Assembly (NCBI GenBank): GCA_964510785.1 | Contig: CAZECM010000009.1 | Coordinates: 1-64,000, forward strand | DNA length: 64,000 nucleotides | Reading direction: 5' to 3' | DNA from: JAAYZM01 sp964510785 | Lineage (GTDB): Bacteria; Actinomycetota; Actinomycetes; Actinomycetales; Cellulomonadaceae | Shown here: piece after piece, positions 8,621 to 15,496 of the stretch | How positions within the stretch are numbered: position 1 is the first letter of the stretch | Layout: every line of letters begins with the position of its first letter | The notes under the pieces: model-generated | What the model saw: only the letters and a program-made list of their open reading frames with translations | Told to the model about the DNA's origin: nothing | The model's database searches: none | Position numbers and translations under genes: made by a program

Positions 8621-8659
8621 GTGTATATCCATAGGACGCGAGAGGTGACTGTCCGCTAG
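8621..8659 (+). CDS. 12-codon mini-ORF behind an extreme Shine-Dalgarno
   Basis: GTG at 8621 opens VYIHRTREVTVR, ending at TAG 8657-8659. Seven bases upstream ends AAAGGAGGTGG (8603-8613), which extends to AAAGGAGGTGGTCC and could pair over 14 bases, with one G-U, to the usual 16S rRNA 3' tail. Such complementarity is rare and argues that the site really recruits ribosomes. The peptide is Arg-rich and hydrophilic. It lies 75 bases after the secreted protein and about 200 bases before the importer promoter. It could be a leader peptide, a tiny protein or a ribosome-binding decoy. Confidence 0.45.
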   Translation: MYIHRTREVTVR

Positions 8660-8753
8660 TCGCCCCAGCAACTGGGACGGACTGCCTCCGCCCACCGCTC
8701 GGCCCCATCTCGAGGGCCATGGGAGCGGCGAGCGATTTCCCGGCAGTCACCGC

Positions 8754-8814
8754 AGCCCGTGGGGCCGCGCCATCGTCCAGCGCGGCAGCCGGTTCGCCCG
8801 GCACCCCACGGGCT
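8754..8814 (+). other. Potential three-way-junction RNA/DNA structure
   Basis: An 11-bp outer stem AGCCCGTGGGG (8754-8764) pairs with 8804-8814. Two inner hairpins fit inside: GCCGCGC (8764-8770) with 8780-8786, and GCCGG (8788-8792) with 8798-8802. It lies downstream of the mini-ORF and 50 bp upstream of the importer promoter. It may end transcription from the left or be a structured RNA; no T tract follows. GC richness makes chance pairing easier, so confidence is moderate. Confidence 0.4.
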
Positions 8815-8863
8815 GTCCCCTGCCCACCGGCTGGGAGCGTTACCAAGGCGTTATCCGAACCGT

Positions 8864-8893
8864 TTGACGCCAGCGAAAGTCGATGGCTATCTT
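8864..8893 (+). promoter_or_regulatory. Promoter of the LplB-LplC-SBP importer operon
   Basis: The -35 TTGACG (8864-8869) and -10 TATCTT (8888-8893) are separated by 18 bases. The predicted start near 8900 lies inside the operator at 8896-8909, an arrangement expected for steric repression. A half-symmetric CGAACCGTTTG overlaps the -35 and may be an additional site. Confidence 0.65.
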
Positions 8894-8895
8894 TG

Positions 8896-8909
8896 TCGAA
8901 GCGGTTCGA
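8896..8909. promoter_or_regulatory. LacI-family operator, importer operon site 1
   Basis: TCGAAGCGGTTCGA, a near-perfect palindrome with the central CG typical of LacI-family sites. It directly follows the -10 box. The identical 14-mer occurs before the GH3-GH42 operon (18551) and a symmetric variant before GH31 (19695). The regulator encoded at 18627-19631 is the obvious candidate. Confidence 0.75.
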
Positions 8910-8924
8910 CGGATCGATGGTTCA

Positions 8925-8938
8925 TCGAAGCGCTCCGA
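8925..8938. promoter_or_regulatory. LacI-family operator, importer operon site 2
   Basis: TCGAAGCGCTCCGA differs by one base from the symmetric TCGAAGCGCTTCGA. It sits 29 bp downstream of site 1, centre to centre (nearly three helical turns), in the untranslated leader, just before the Shine-Dalgarno at 8943. Two sites on the same helix face could allow cooperative binding. Confidence 0.6.
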
Positions 8939-8955
8939 CACGAAGGAGTGGCGAG

Positions 8956-9891
8956 GTGCGGGAACCCAGCGGAACGACGACCCGAAGTGGACGCAAGACG
9001 TCCGTCGGGATGTTCCTGTGCATCGTGCCGTTCCTCGCTCTGATGTTCCTGTTCTCCTACCTGCCGCTCTACGGCTGGATCTACTCGCTCTTCGACTACA
9101 AGCCAGCGCTCGGCCTGGGCGGCAGCGAGTTCGTGGGGCTGCAGTGGTTCGAGATGCTCGTCAGCTCTCCCACGCAGCTGCAGCAGATCGGGCAGGTGCT
9201 GCTCAACACGCTCGCGATCAGCTTCCTGGGGATCGCGACGTCGTTCCTGCCCGTGCTGTTCGCCGTGCTCCTCAACGAGATCAAGGCGCCCTGGTTCCGC
9301 AACTCCGTGCAGACGCTCACGACGCTGCCGAACTTCATCTCGTGGGTGCTCGTCTACATGATCGCGTTCGCGCTGTTCACGAGCACGGGCCTCGTCAACA
9401 ACATCCTGATCGACCTCGGCATCGTCGACGACCCCGTGAGGTTCCTCGACTCGGGCGGGCCGAAGGTCTGGATCGCGATGACGCTCTGGAGCATCTGGAA
9501 GGGCCTCGGCTGGGGCGCGATCATCTACCTCGCCGCGATCACCGGCATCGACCCGTCGCTCTACGAGTCCGCCCGGATCGACGGCGCGAGCCGCTTCCAG
9601 CTCATGCGCTACATCACGATCCCGCAGCTCATCCCCACCTACCTCGTGCTCCTGCTGCTCTCGGTCGCGAACCTGCTCAACAACGGCATGGAGCAGTACT
9701 TCGTGTTCCAGAACGCCTTCAACAAGGACAACATCCAGGTGCTCGACCTGTACGTCTACAACATCGGGATCATGGGCTCGAGCCTCTCGATGGCCACCGC
9801 GATCGGCATGCTCAAGAGCCTCATCTCGGTCGCACTCCTTTTCACCGTCAACTGGATCGCCAAGCGCGTGCGCGGCGAGTCCCTCGTCTGA
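8956..9891 (+). CDS. Sugar ABC transporter permease (LplB type)
   Basis: This 311-aa membrane protein is an LplB/UgpA-class permease for complex oligosaccharides. GTG at 8956 has AAGGAG at 8943-8948, eight bases upstream; longer in-frame reading upstream crosses the promoter and is rejected. After a short basic N-terminus come about six membrane segments (MFLCIVPFLALMFLFSYLPLYG first) and the EAA loop SLYESARIDGASRFQLMRYITIPQL. It is first in an operon with an LplC permease and a large lipoprotein binding protein. This subfamily usually serves plant-polysaccharide oligomers, which fits the neighbouring GH31, GH95, GH3 and GH42 enzymes. Confidence 0.92.
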   Translation: MREPSGTTTRSGRKTSVGMFLCIVPFLALMFLFSYLPLYGWIYSLFDYKPALGLGGSEFVGLQWFEMLVSSPTQLQQIGQVLLNTLAISFLGIATSFLPVLFAVLLNEIKAPWFRNSVQTLTTLPNFISWVLVYMIAFALFTSTGLVNNILIDLGIVDDPVRFLDSGGPKVWIAMTLWSIWKGLGWGAIIYLAAITGIDPSLYESARIDGASRFQLMRYITIPQLIPTYLVLLLLSVANLLNNGMEQYFVFQNAFNKDNIQVLDLYVYNIGIMGSSLSMATAIGMLKSLISVALLFTVNWIAKRVRGESLV

Positions 9892-9906
9892 GGCGGGAGC
9901 GGGACC

Positions 9907-10872
9907 ATGGCCACCAAAGTCATCACGCCACGTACACGGAGCCCGCGCGTTGCCGCGGCGGACCGCCCCGTCGGCACCCGCCTCACCGCCGGCGACCTCG
10001 TCTTCAACGCGGTCAACTGGTTCGGGTTCTTCCTCATGGTGCTGCTGTGCGCCTACCCGTTCTACTTCCTGATCATCAACTCGATCAGCGCGAACGACCT
10101 CGCGGCGGCCGGTGACGTGCGGTTCTGGCCGCGGGGCATCCACTTCGCCAACTACGAGCAGGTCTTCCAGCTGCGGGGCCTCCCGATGGCCGCCGCAGTC
10201 TCGGTGGGGCGCACCGTGCTCGGCACCGTGGCGACGGTCATGGCCTCGGGGTTCCTCGGCTTCATGTTCACCCAGCGCCGCATGTGGAAGCGCCAGCTCT
10301 GGTACCGCTTCACGATCGTGACGATGTACTTCAGCGCGGGCCTCATCCCGGTGTTCATCATCATGCGCAACCTGGGACTGACCAACAGCTTCTGGGTGTA
10401 CATCCTGCCGTGGGTGGTCCAGCCGTTCTTCATCATCCTCGTCAAGACGTACGTCGAGTCGATGCCGGAGTCGCTCCAGGAGGCGGCCGAGCTCGACGGG
10501 GCGAACATCGTGCAGGTGTTCTTCCGGGTCTACCTGCCGAACATGACGCCGATCCTCGCGACGGTCGCGATCTTCAGCGCGGTGGCGCAGTGGAACAGCT
10601 TCCAGGACACGCTCATCTACGTCACGGACCAGTCGCTCTACACGCTGCAGTTCCTGCTCTACATGTTCATCAACCAGGCGTCGAGCCTCGCCCAGGCGGC
10701 GCAGAACGCCGGGGGCAACGTCGGTGCGATCGCGAACGCCGCGACGTCGCAGACCCCGACGTCGATCCGGATGACGGTCTCGGTGATCGTCGTCCTTCCC
10801 ATCATCTTCATCTACCCACTGTTCCAGCGGTACTTCGTGAAGGGCATCATGCTCGGCGCGGTCAAGGGCTGA
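9907..10872 (+). CDS. Sugar ABC transporter permease (LplC/YtcP type)
   Basis: This 321-aa partner permease starts at ATG 9907, 15 bases after the LplB-type stop, with GGGAGCGGG upstream. It has about six membrane segments (WFGFFLMVLLCAYPFYFLII first), the EAA loop SLQEAAELDGANIVQVFFRVYLPN and the typical C-terminus QRYFVKGIMLGAVKG. It forms the transmembrane pore with the preceding protein. As in the first importer of this window, no dedicated ATPase gene is present. Confidence 0.92.
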   Translation: MATKVITPRTRSPRVAAADRPVGTRLTAGDLVFNAVNWFGFFLMVLLCAYPFYFLIINSISANDLAAAGDVRFWPRGIHFANYEQVFQLRGLPMAAAVSVGRTVLGTVATVMASGFLGFMFTQRRMWKRQLWYRFTIVTMYFSAGLIPVFIIMRNLGLTNSFWVYILPWVVQPFFIILVKTYVESMPESLQEAAELDGANIVQVFFRVYLPNMTPILATVAIFSAVAQWNSFQDTLIYVTDQSLYTLQFLLYMFINQASSLAQAAQNAGGNVGAIANAATSQTPTSIRMTVSVIVVLPIIFIYPLFQRYFVKGIMLGAVKG

Positions 10873-10899
10873 CGAAGCCAACCCACAGGAAGGAATGCA

Positions 10900-12678
10900 A
10901 TGAAGCACAGGAGAACAGCGGCCTTCGTGGCCGTGGCGTTCGCCGCCGTCGGCACGCTCACCGCGTGCACGTCCGACGCCGGCGACCCCACGCCCACCTC
11001 GTCGTCCGCGACCGACACCTCCACCCAGGCGGCCGGGTTCCCGGCGGCATGGGACAAGGAGATCGAGATCGACGTCTTCGGCAGCCTCTCGAACTACATG
11101 GGGATCCAAGAGGGCTGGTTCGGCAAGATCGTCAAGGACAAGTTCAACATGAAGCTCAACATCATCGCGCCCAACGTGGCCGGTGGTGGCGACACCCTCT
11201 ACAACACGCGCGTGGCAGCGGGCGACCTCGGTGACCTCATCGTCATCGACAAGGGCCAGCAGATGGACGAGCTCATCCAGGGCGGACTCCTCCTCGACGC
11301 CGCCGAGTACTACCCGTCGATGACGAACACCGCCGTGTTCGACGCCGCGGTCCAGAACCTCAACTCCGCGGCGGGCGGCACGTTCGCCTTCCCGACCCAG
11401 GTGTCCACGCTCCTGCCCACGCAGCCCTCGGAGGCCCTCGAGCCGACGTTCGGCGCCTACCTGCGCTGGGACCTGTACGAGAAGGCAGGCTTCCCCGCGA
11501 TCGGCACGCTCGAGGACCTGCTGCCCGTCTTCAAGGCGATGCAGGACGCCGAGCCCACCGCCCCGAACGGCGCCAAGACCTACCCCCTGTCCCTCTTCGC
11601 GGACTGGGACGGCAACATGATGAACAACGTCAAGCAGCCGATCACGTACTACGGCTATGACGAGCTCGGCTTCGTGCTCGCCAAGGCGGACGGCTCGGAC
11701 TTCCAGGGCCTGCTCGACGACGACGGCATGTACGAGCGCGTCCTGAAGTTCTACTTCGACGCAAACCAGCAGGGTCTCGTGGACCCCGAGTCCACCACGC
11801 AGAACTGGGACACGCTCTTCGCGAAGTACCAGAACGGCCAGGTGCTCTACTCCTTCTGGCCGTGGCTCGGCCAGTCCGCGTTCAACACCGAGGAGAACAC
11901 GGCGGCGGGCAAGGGCTTCATGCTCGCCGAGATCAAGGACCAGGAGATCTTCGCCTACGGCGCCGAGGTCTTCGGCGGCAAGCAGATCCTCGCGATCGGC
12001 TCCAAGGCCGAGGACCCGGAGCGCATCGCTGCGTTCATCGACTGGCTCTACTCGGCCGACGGTGTCAACGCGAACGGCAGCCAGACCATGGGTGCCGCAG
12101 GCCCCGAGGGCTTGACGTGGGAGATCGCCGCGGACAACGCGCCCGCGCTGACCGACTTCGGCCGTGAGGTCTTCCTCGGTGGCGACGGGACCGTCCCGGA
12201 GGAGTGGGGCGGCGGCTCGTTCATCGACGGCGTCTCCGCGCTCAACGTGGCGGTCGTGCTGCCCGCGAGCGAGAACCCGGCGACGGGCGTGGCGTTCAAC
12301 TACACGACGTGGCCCAGCTTCCAGGCGCTCGTGGAGACCCCGCTCAGCGCGAACTGGTCCGAGCAGATGGGTGGCGCGGGCTCCGGCATCGAGTTCCTCG
12401 TCGGTGCCAACCAGCTCGCCGTCGCACCGGGTGCGAGCTTCACCGCTCCGGCGGACGCCTCGCAGATCGAGGCCCAGCGCAACCAGGTCAAGGCGGAGAT
12501 CGTCCAGACCTCGTGGCAGATGGTGTTCGCGGCCAACGCGGGCGAGTTCGACAGCCTGTGGAGCACGCTGCAGTCACGGGCCGCCGGCCTCGGCTACGAA
12601 GACGTCCTCGCGTTCGACATGGGGAACGCGCAGGCGCAGGACGCTGCACGGCAGGCGATCCTGGCCGAGTTCGGCTGA
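10900..12678 (+). CDS. Large oligosaccharide-binding lipoprotein (LplA/YtcQ type)
   Basis: This 592-aa protein is the extracellular binding subunit of the LplBC-type importer. AGGAAGG lies just before the ATG. The signal peptide ends in the lipobox LTAC, with Cys as the expected lipidation site. A Thr/Ser-rich linker precedes a two-lobe solute-binding fold (IDVFGSLSNYMGIQEGWFGKIVKDKF; LGDLIVIDKGQQMDELIQGG). The length is well above MalE (about 380-480) and typical of the YtcQ class that binds longer oligosaccharides. From locus context the ligand is probably a xyloglucan-type oligosaccharide. Confidence 0.9.
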   Translation: MKHRRTAAFVAVAFAAVGTLTACTSDAGDPTPTSSSATDTSTQAAGFPAAWDKEIEIDVFGSLSNYMGIQEGWFGKIVKDKFNMKLNIIAPNVAGGGDTLYNTRVAAGDLGDLIVIDKGQQMDELIQGGLLLDAAEYYPSMTNTAVFDAAVQNLNSAAGGTFAFPTQVSTLLPTQPSEALEPTFGAYLRWDLYEKAGFPAIGTLEDLLPVFKAMQDAEPTAPNGAKTYPLSLFADWDGNMMNNVKQPITYYGYDELGFVLAKADGSDFQGLLDDDGMYERVLKFYFDANQQGLVDPESTTQNWDTLFAKYQNGQVLYSFWPWLGQSAFNTEENTAAGKGFMLAEIKDQEIFAYGAEVFGGKQILAIGSKAEDPERIAAFIDWLYSADGVNANGSQTMGAAGPEGLTWEIAADNAPALTDFGREVFLGGDGTVPEEWGGGSFIDGVSALNVAVVLPASENPATGVAFNYTTWPSFQALVETPLSANWSEQMGGAGSGIEFLVGANQLAVAPGASFTAPADASQIEAQRNQVKAEIVQTSWQMVFAANAGEFDSLWSTLQSRAAGLGYEDVLAFDMGNAQAQDAARQAILAEFG

Positions 12679-12697
12679 TCGCCGACCTCGCGGACAC

Positions 12698-12730
12698 GAG
12701 GGCCCGGGCGCATCGCGCGCCCGGGCCCTC
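12698..12730. terminator. Bidirectional terminator-like hairpin between convergent operons
   Basis: A perfect 14-bp stem GAGGGCCCGGGCGC (12698-12711) pairs with 12717-12730 around a 5-base loop. It lies between the convergent binding-protein gene and the DUF624 gene. There is no clear T tract, as is common in high-GC actinobacteria. Confidence 0.8.
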
Positions 12731-12747
12731 ACCCGTTCCCGGGACGC

Positions 12748-13353
12748 TCAGGGAGCGTGTCGCGAGAACATCGAGCGGAACAGGAACGCCGTGCCGTAGG
12801 CACCCACGGAGCAACCGATGGTCGCGATGATGAACCAGAAGCTCGGCGAGACGATCGCGAGGCATACCTGCGTCACGGGCACGAGGAGCACCGCGAAGCA
12901 CCGCATGGGCTCGGCCGCGGGCAGCAGGAACGCGTTGCGCAGGGTCTGACGGAAGGTGTTCTGGTAGCGCGCCACGAGCCCCATGGCCACGAGGAACGCC
13001 GTGAGCAGGTAGCCGATGGCGAGGATGCTCAGCACCATCGCGGCCCCCGCGAGCGGGTTGGCGTGCTGGGACCAGAACACCGCGGCGAACGTCATCGCGA
13101 AGGCAGGCACGAGCGTCGCGAGCATGAGCGGCGTGGCCCGCAGGAAGCTGCGTCCGAACGCGGGGAAGTAGTCCTTGACGAGGTTGCCGCGCTCGTCGTC
13201 GGAGTAGCGGTACGTCACCTCGAACAGCGCGCTCGTCGCGGCGCCGATCGTCACGACCGGCAGGCACGTGACGAGGTAGACGACGTTGAGCCCGACGAAC
13301 GACAAGAACGTGATGAGCCCCTGCACCCCGCGTGACTCCGGGTCGATCCGCAT
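12748..13353 (-). CDS. DUF624 (YesL-like) membrane protein
   Basis: This 201-aa integral membrane protein has about five hydrophobic segments (ITFLSFVGLNVVYLVTCLPV first, then LMLATLVPAFAMTFAAVFW and others) and the family's N-terminal ALFEVTYRY region. The ATG at 13353 has GGAAGGAA upstream. DUF624/YesL genes are regularly next to LplABC-type importers and glycoside hydrolases for plant oligosaccharides. Their role is unknown but probably auxiliary to transport. It is the last gene of the GH3-GH42-DUF624 operon, 34 bases after GH42. Confidence 0.88.
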   Translation of the reverse strand: MRIDPESRGVQGLITFLSFVGLNVVYLVTCLPVVTIGAATSALFEVTYRYSDDERGNLVKDYFPAFGRSFLRATPLMLATLVPAFAMTFAAVFWSQHANPLAGAAMVLSILAIGYLLTAFLVAMGLVARYQNTFRQTLRNAFLLPAAEPMRCFAVLLVPVTQVCLAIVSPSFWFIIATIGCSVGAYGTAFLFRSMFSRHAP

Positions 13354-13387
13354 CCGGTGTTCCTTCCCGTCGCCGCGTCCTACCTTC

Positions 13388-15496
13388 TCACGCTGGGGCG
13401 GGGGTCGAGTCGGGGCCAGGGCCGACGACGACGACGCCGGACGCGGGCACCTCGACCACCTCGCCGGGACGGAAGGTCCGCCCGGTCAGGAGCTCGTGCA
13501 GCGTGGTGGTTCCCCGGGCCCGGACCCCGCCGTCGAGTGCCGCGGCGAGCTCGTCCGCGCCCACCCGCACCGCCGCGTCCGTGTGGTTGAGCACGAAGGC
13601 GTGGTCGCCTCGCCGCGTCGCCTCGACACCGCGCGGCAGTCCGGGCAGCAGCCCGGTGACGCCCGCGCCCGTGAGCACCTCGGCGAGCACCCGCCCGAGC
13701 GCCTCGCCGTCGAGCGCCGCCCCGACGTACCAGGCCCGACCCTCGCCGTAGGGGTGTCGGGCCACGGCCACGGCGTCCTCGAGCTGCGAGGCTCCCGGCG
13801 CGGCGCCCAGGGAGAGCAGCACCTCGGCGCCCTCGGTGCGCGCGTGCTCGGCGTAGGTCTCGACCGTGAGCGAGGGGGACGAGTCCCCGGCCCAGGTGCC
13901 CGGGACCCCGCCCTCGGGCAGCGGCACCCACTCCTCGCCCGAGACACCGAGCACGTCGCGCAGCGGCACGGGGAAGCGGCCCACGTGCAGGTGTGCGCCG
14001 TCGTCGGCCACTCCTGAGAAGGGGCCGAGCGCGAGCGTGCCACCACCCGCGACGAAGCCGCGCAACGCCCCGGCGGCGCGTTCGGTGAGCAGGTAGAGCG
14101 AGGGGGCCAGCACCACGTCGTACGCCTCGAGGTCCGCGGCGACGGCTGGCGGCGGGACGACGTCGACCGCCACGCGCCGGTCCCACAGCGCGCCGTGCCA
14201 CGAGCGCAGCGTCGCGAGCGGGTCGAGCCGGTCGGTGGGCATCGCCTGTGCCGTCGCGGCCCACCACGAGGGCCAGTCCCACACGAGCGCCACGCGGGCG
14301 TCGGTGCGCGCACCGACCACGGGCGCGAGCCGCGCGAGGTCCGCACCGAGCCGCCGCACGCCGTCGTGCACCGCCGTGTCCGGCCCCTGCACCGGGACCA
14401 TGCCGGAGTGGAAGCGCTCGGGCCCGGAACGGGCGGCCCGCCACTGGAAGAAGCAGACGCCGTCCGCCCCGTGCGCCACGGCCTGCAGCGACTCGAGGCG
14501 GGACCGCTCGGGGGATTTCGTGAGGTTGTGCGCCCGCCAGCTCACGGCGCTCGTGGCGGACTCCATGAGCAGCCACGGCGCACCGCCGCCCAGGGAGCGC
14601 ATGAGGTCCTGCGTCAGTGCGGCGTCGCACAGCGAGCGGGTCGTGCCCGGGTCCGGGTCGGGGTAGGCGTCGTCGGCCACGAGGTCGAGGTCGCCGGCCC
14701 ACGAGAAGTAGTCCACGAGCGGGAAGAAGCCCATGAAGTTGGTGGTCACGGGCCGCTCCTCGTCGTACGAACGGATCACCGCCACCTGCTCGCGGTACAC
14801 GGCGAGCAGCTCGTCGGAGGTGAAGCGGCGGAAGTCGAGGTCCTGGCTCGGGTTGCGGTGGTACGGCGCGGCGCGCGGGGGGAGCACCTCGGCGAAGGAG
14901 CCGTAGCGCTGCGACCACACCGTGGTGGCCCACGCCGCGTTGAGCGCCTCGACGGTGCCGTAGCGGTCCTCGAGCCAGCGCCGGAACGCCGCGGCGGCCT
15001 CGGGCCCGTGGTCCACCTGGCCCAGCTCGTTGCCCACGTGCCACATCACGACGGCCGGATGAGCGGCGAAGCGCTCGACCACGGCGCGCGTCACGGCGAG
15101 CGCGCGCTCGCGGTACTTCGCCGAGGACGCCGAGAACTGGTTGCGCGAGCCGTAGGTCAGGCGCACTCCCTCGGGCGTGACGGGCAGCGTCTCGGGGTAG
15201 CGGTCGCCGAGCCACGGCGGCGGGGACGCCGTGGGGGTCGCGAGGTCCACGGCGATGCTCCCCGCGTGCAGCAGGTCGAGCACGTCCGCGAGCCAGTCGA
15301 GGTCGAGCTCGCCCTCGCGTGGCTCGATCGTGGCCCACGAGAACACCCCGACGGTCACGAGGTTCACGCCCGCCCGCTGCATGAGCCGGGCGTCCTCGGC
15401 CCACACCTCGCGCGGCCACTGCTCGGGGTTGTAGTCTCCGCCGAACAGGATGCCGCGCCCGCGCGTCACGTCCGCGAGGCTCGGGCGAGCGCTCAC
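13388..15496 (-). CDS. GH42 beta-galactosidase
   Basis: This 702-aa cytoplasmic enzyme removes terminal beta-galactose. Family 42 signatures are GGDYNPEQWPREVWAEDARLM at the N-terminus, WHVGNELGQ with the acid/base Glu157, and LLMESATSAVSW with the nucleophile Glu312, the same number as the nucleophile of the well-studied Thermus A4 enzyme. A trimerisation-like domain and a small C-terminal beta domain follow. There is no signal peptide. The GTG at 15496 overlaps the GH3 stop as GTGA, so translation is coupled. In a xyloglucan setting it would release galactose from L-type side chains after fucose removal; other beta-galactosides are possible substrates. Confidence 0.93.
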   Translation of the reverse strand: MSARPSLADVTRGRGILFGGDYNPEQWPREVWAEDARLMQRAGVNLVTVGVFSWATIEPREGELDLDWLADVLDLLHAGSIAVDLATPTASPPPWLGDRYPETLPVTPEGVRLTYGSRNQFSASSAKYRERALAVTRAVVERFAAHPAVVMWHVGNELGQVDHGPEAAAAFRRWLEDRYGTVEALNAAWATTVWSQRYGSFAEVLPPRAAPYHRNPSQDLDFRRFTSDELLAVYREQVAVIRSYDEERPVTTNFMGFFPLVDYFSWAGDLDLVADDAYPDPDPGTTRSLCDAALTQDLMRSLGGGAPWLLMESATSAVSWRAHNLTKSPERSRLESLQAVAHGADGVCFFQWRAARSGPERFHSGMVPVQGPDTAVHDGVRRLGADLARLAPVVGARTDARVALVWDWPSWWAATAQAMPTDRLDPLATLRSWHGALWDRRVAVDVVPPPAVAADLEAYDVVLAPSLYLLTERAAGALRGFVAGGGTLALGPFSGVADDGAHLHVGRFPVPLRDVLGVSGEEWVPLPEGGVPGTWAGDSSPSLTVETYAEHARTEGAEVLLSLGAAPGASQLEDAVAVARHPYGEGRAWYVGAALDGEALGRVLAEVLTGAGVTGLLPGLPRGVEATRRGDHAFVLNHTDAAVRVGADELAAALDGGVRARGTTTLHELLTGRTFRPGEVVEVPASGVVVVGPGPDSTPAPA

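Noticed and set aside
6102..8846. Very long minus-strand open frame opposite the secreted protein
   Set aside because: It is the antisense shadow of a high-GC gene: its composition is extreme Arg/Gly/Ala with no motif, while the plus strand has a Shine-Dalgarno, signal peptide and domains.
8887..11109. Long minus-strand open frame opposite the two LplBC-type permeases
   Set aside because: Antisense shadow; rich in Arg, Asp, Glu and His runs, covering two genes with clear permease motifs and crossing the promoter.
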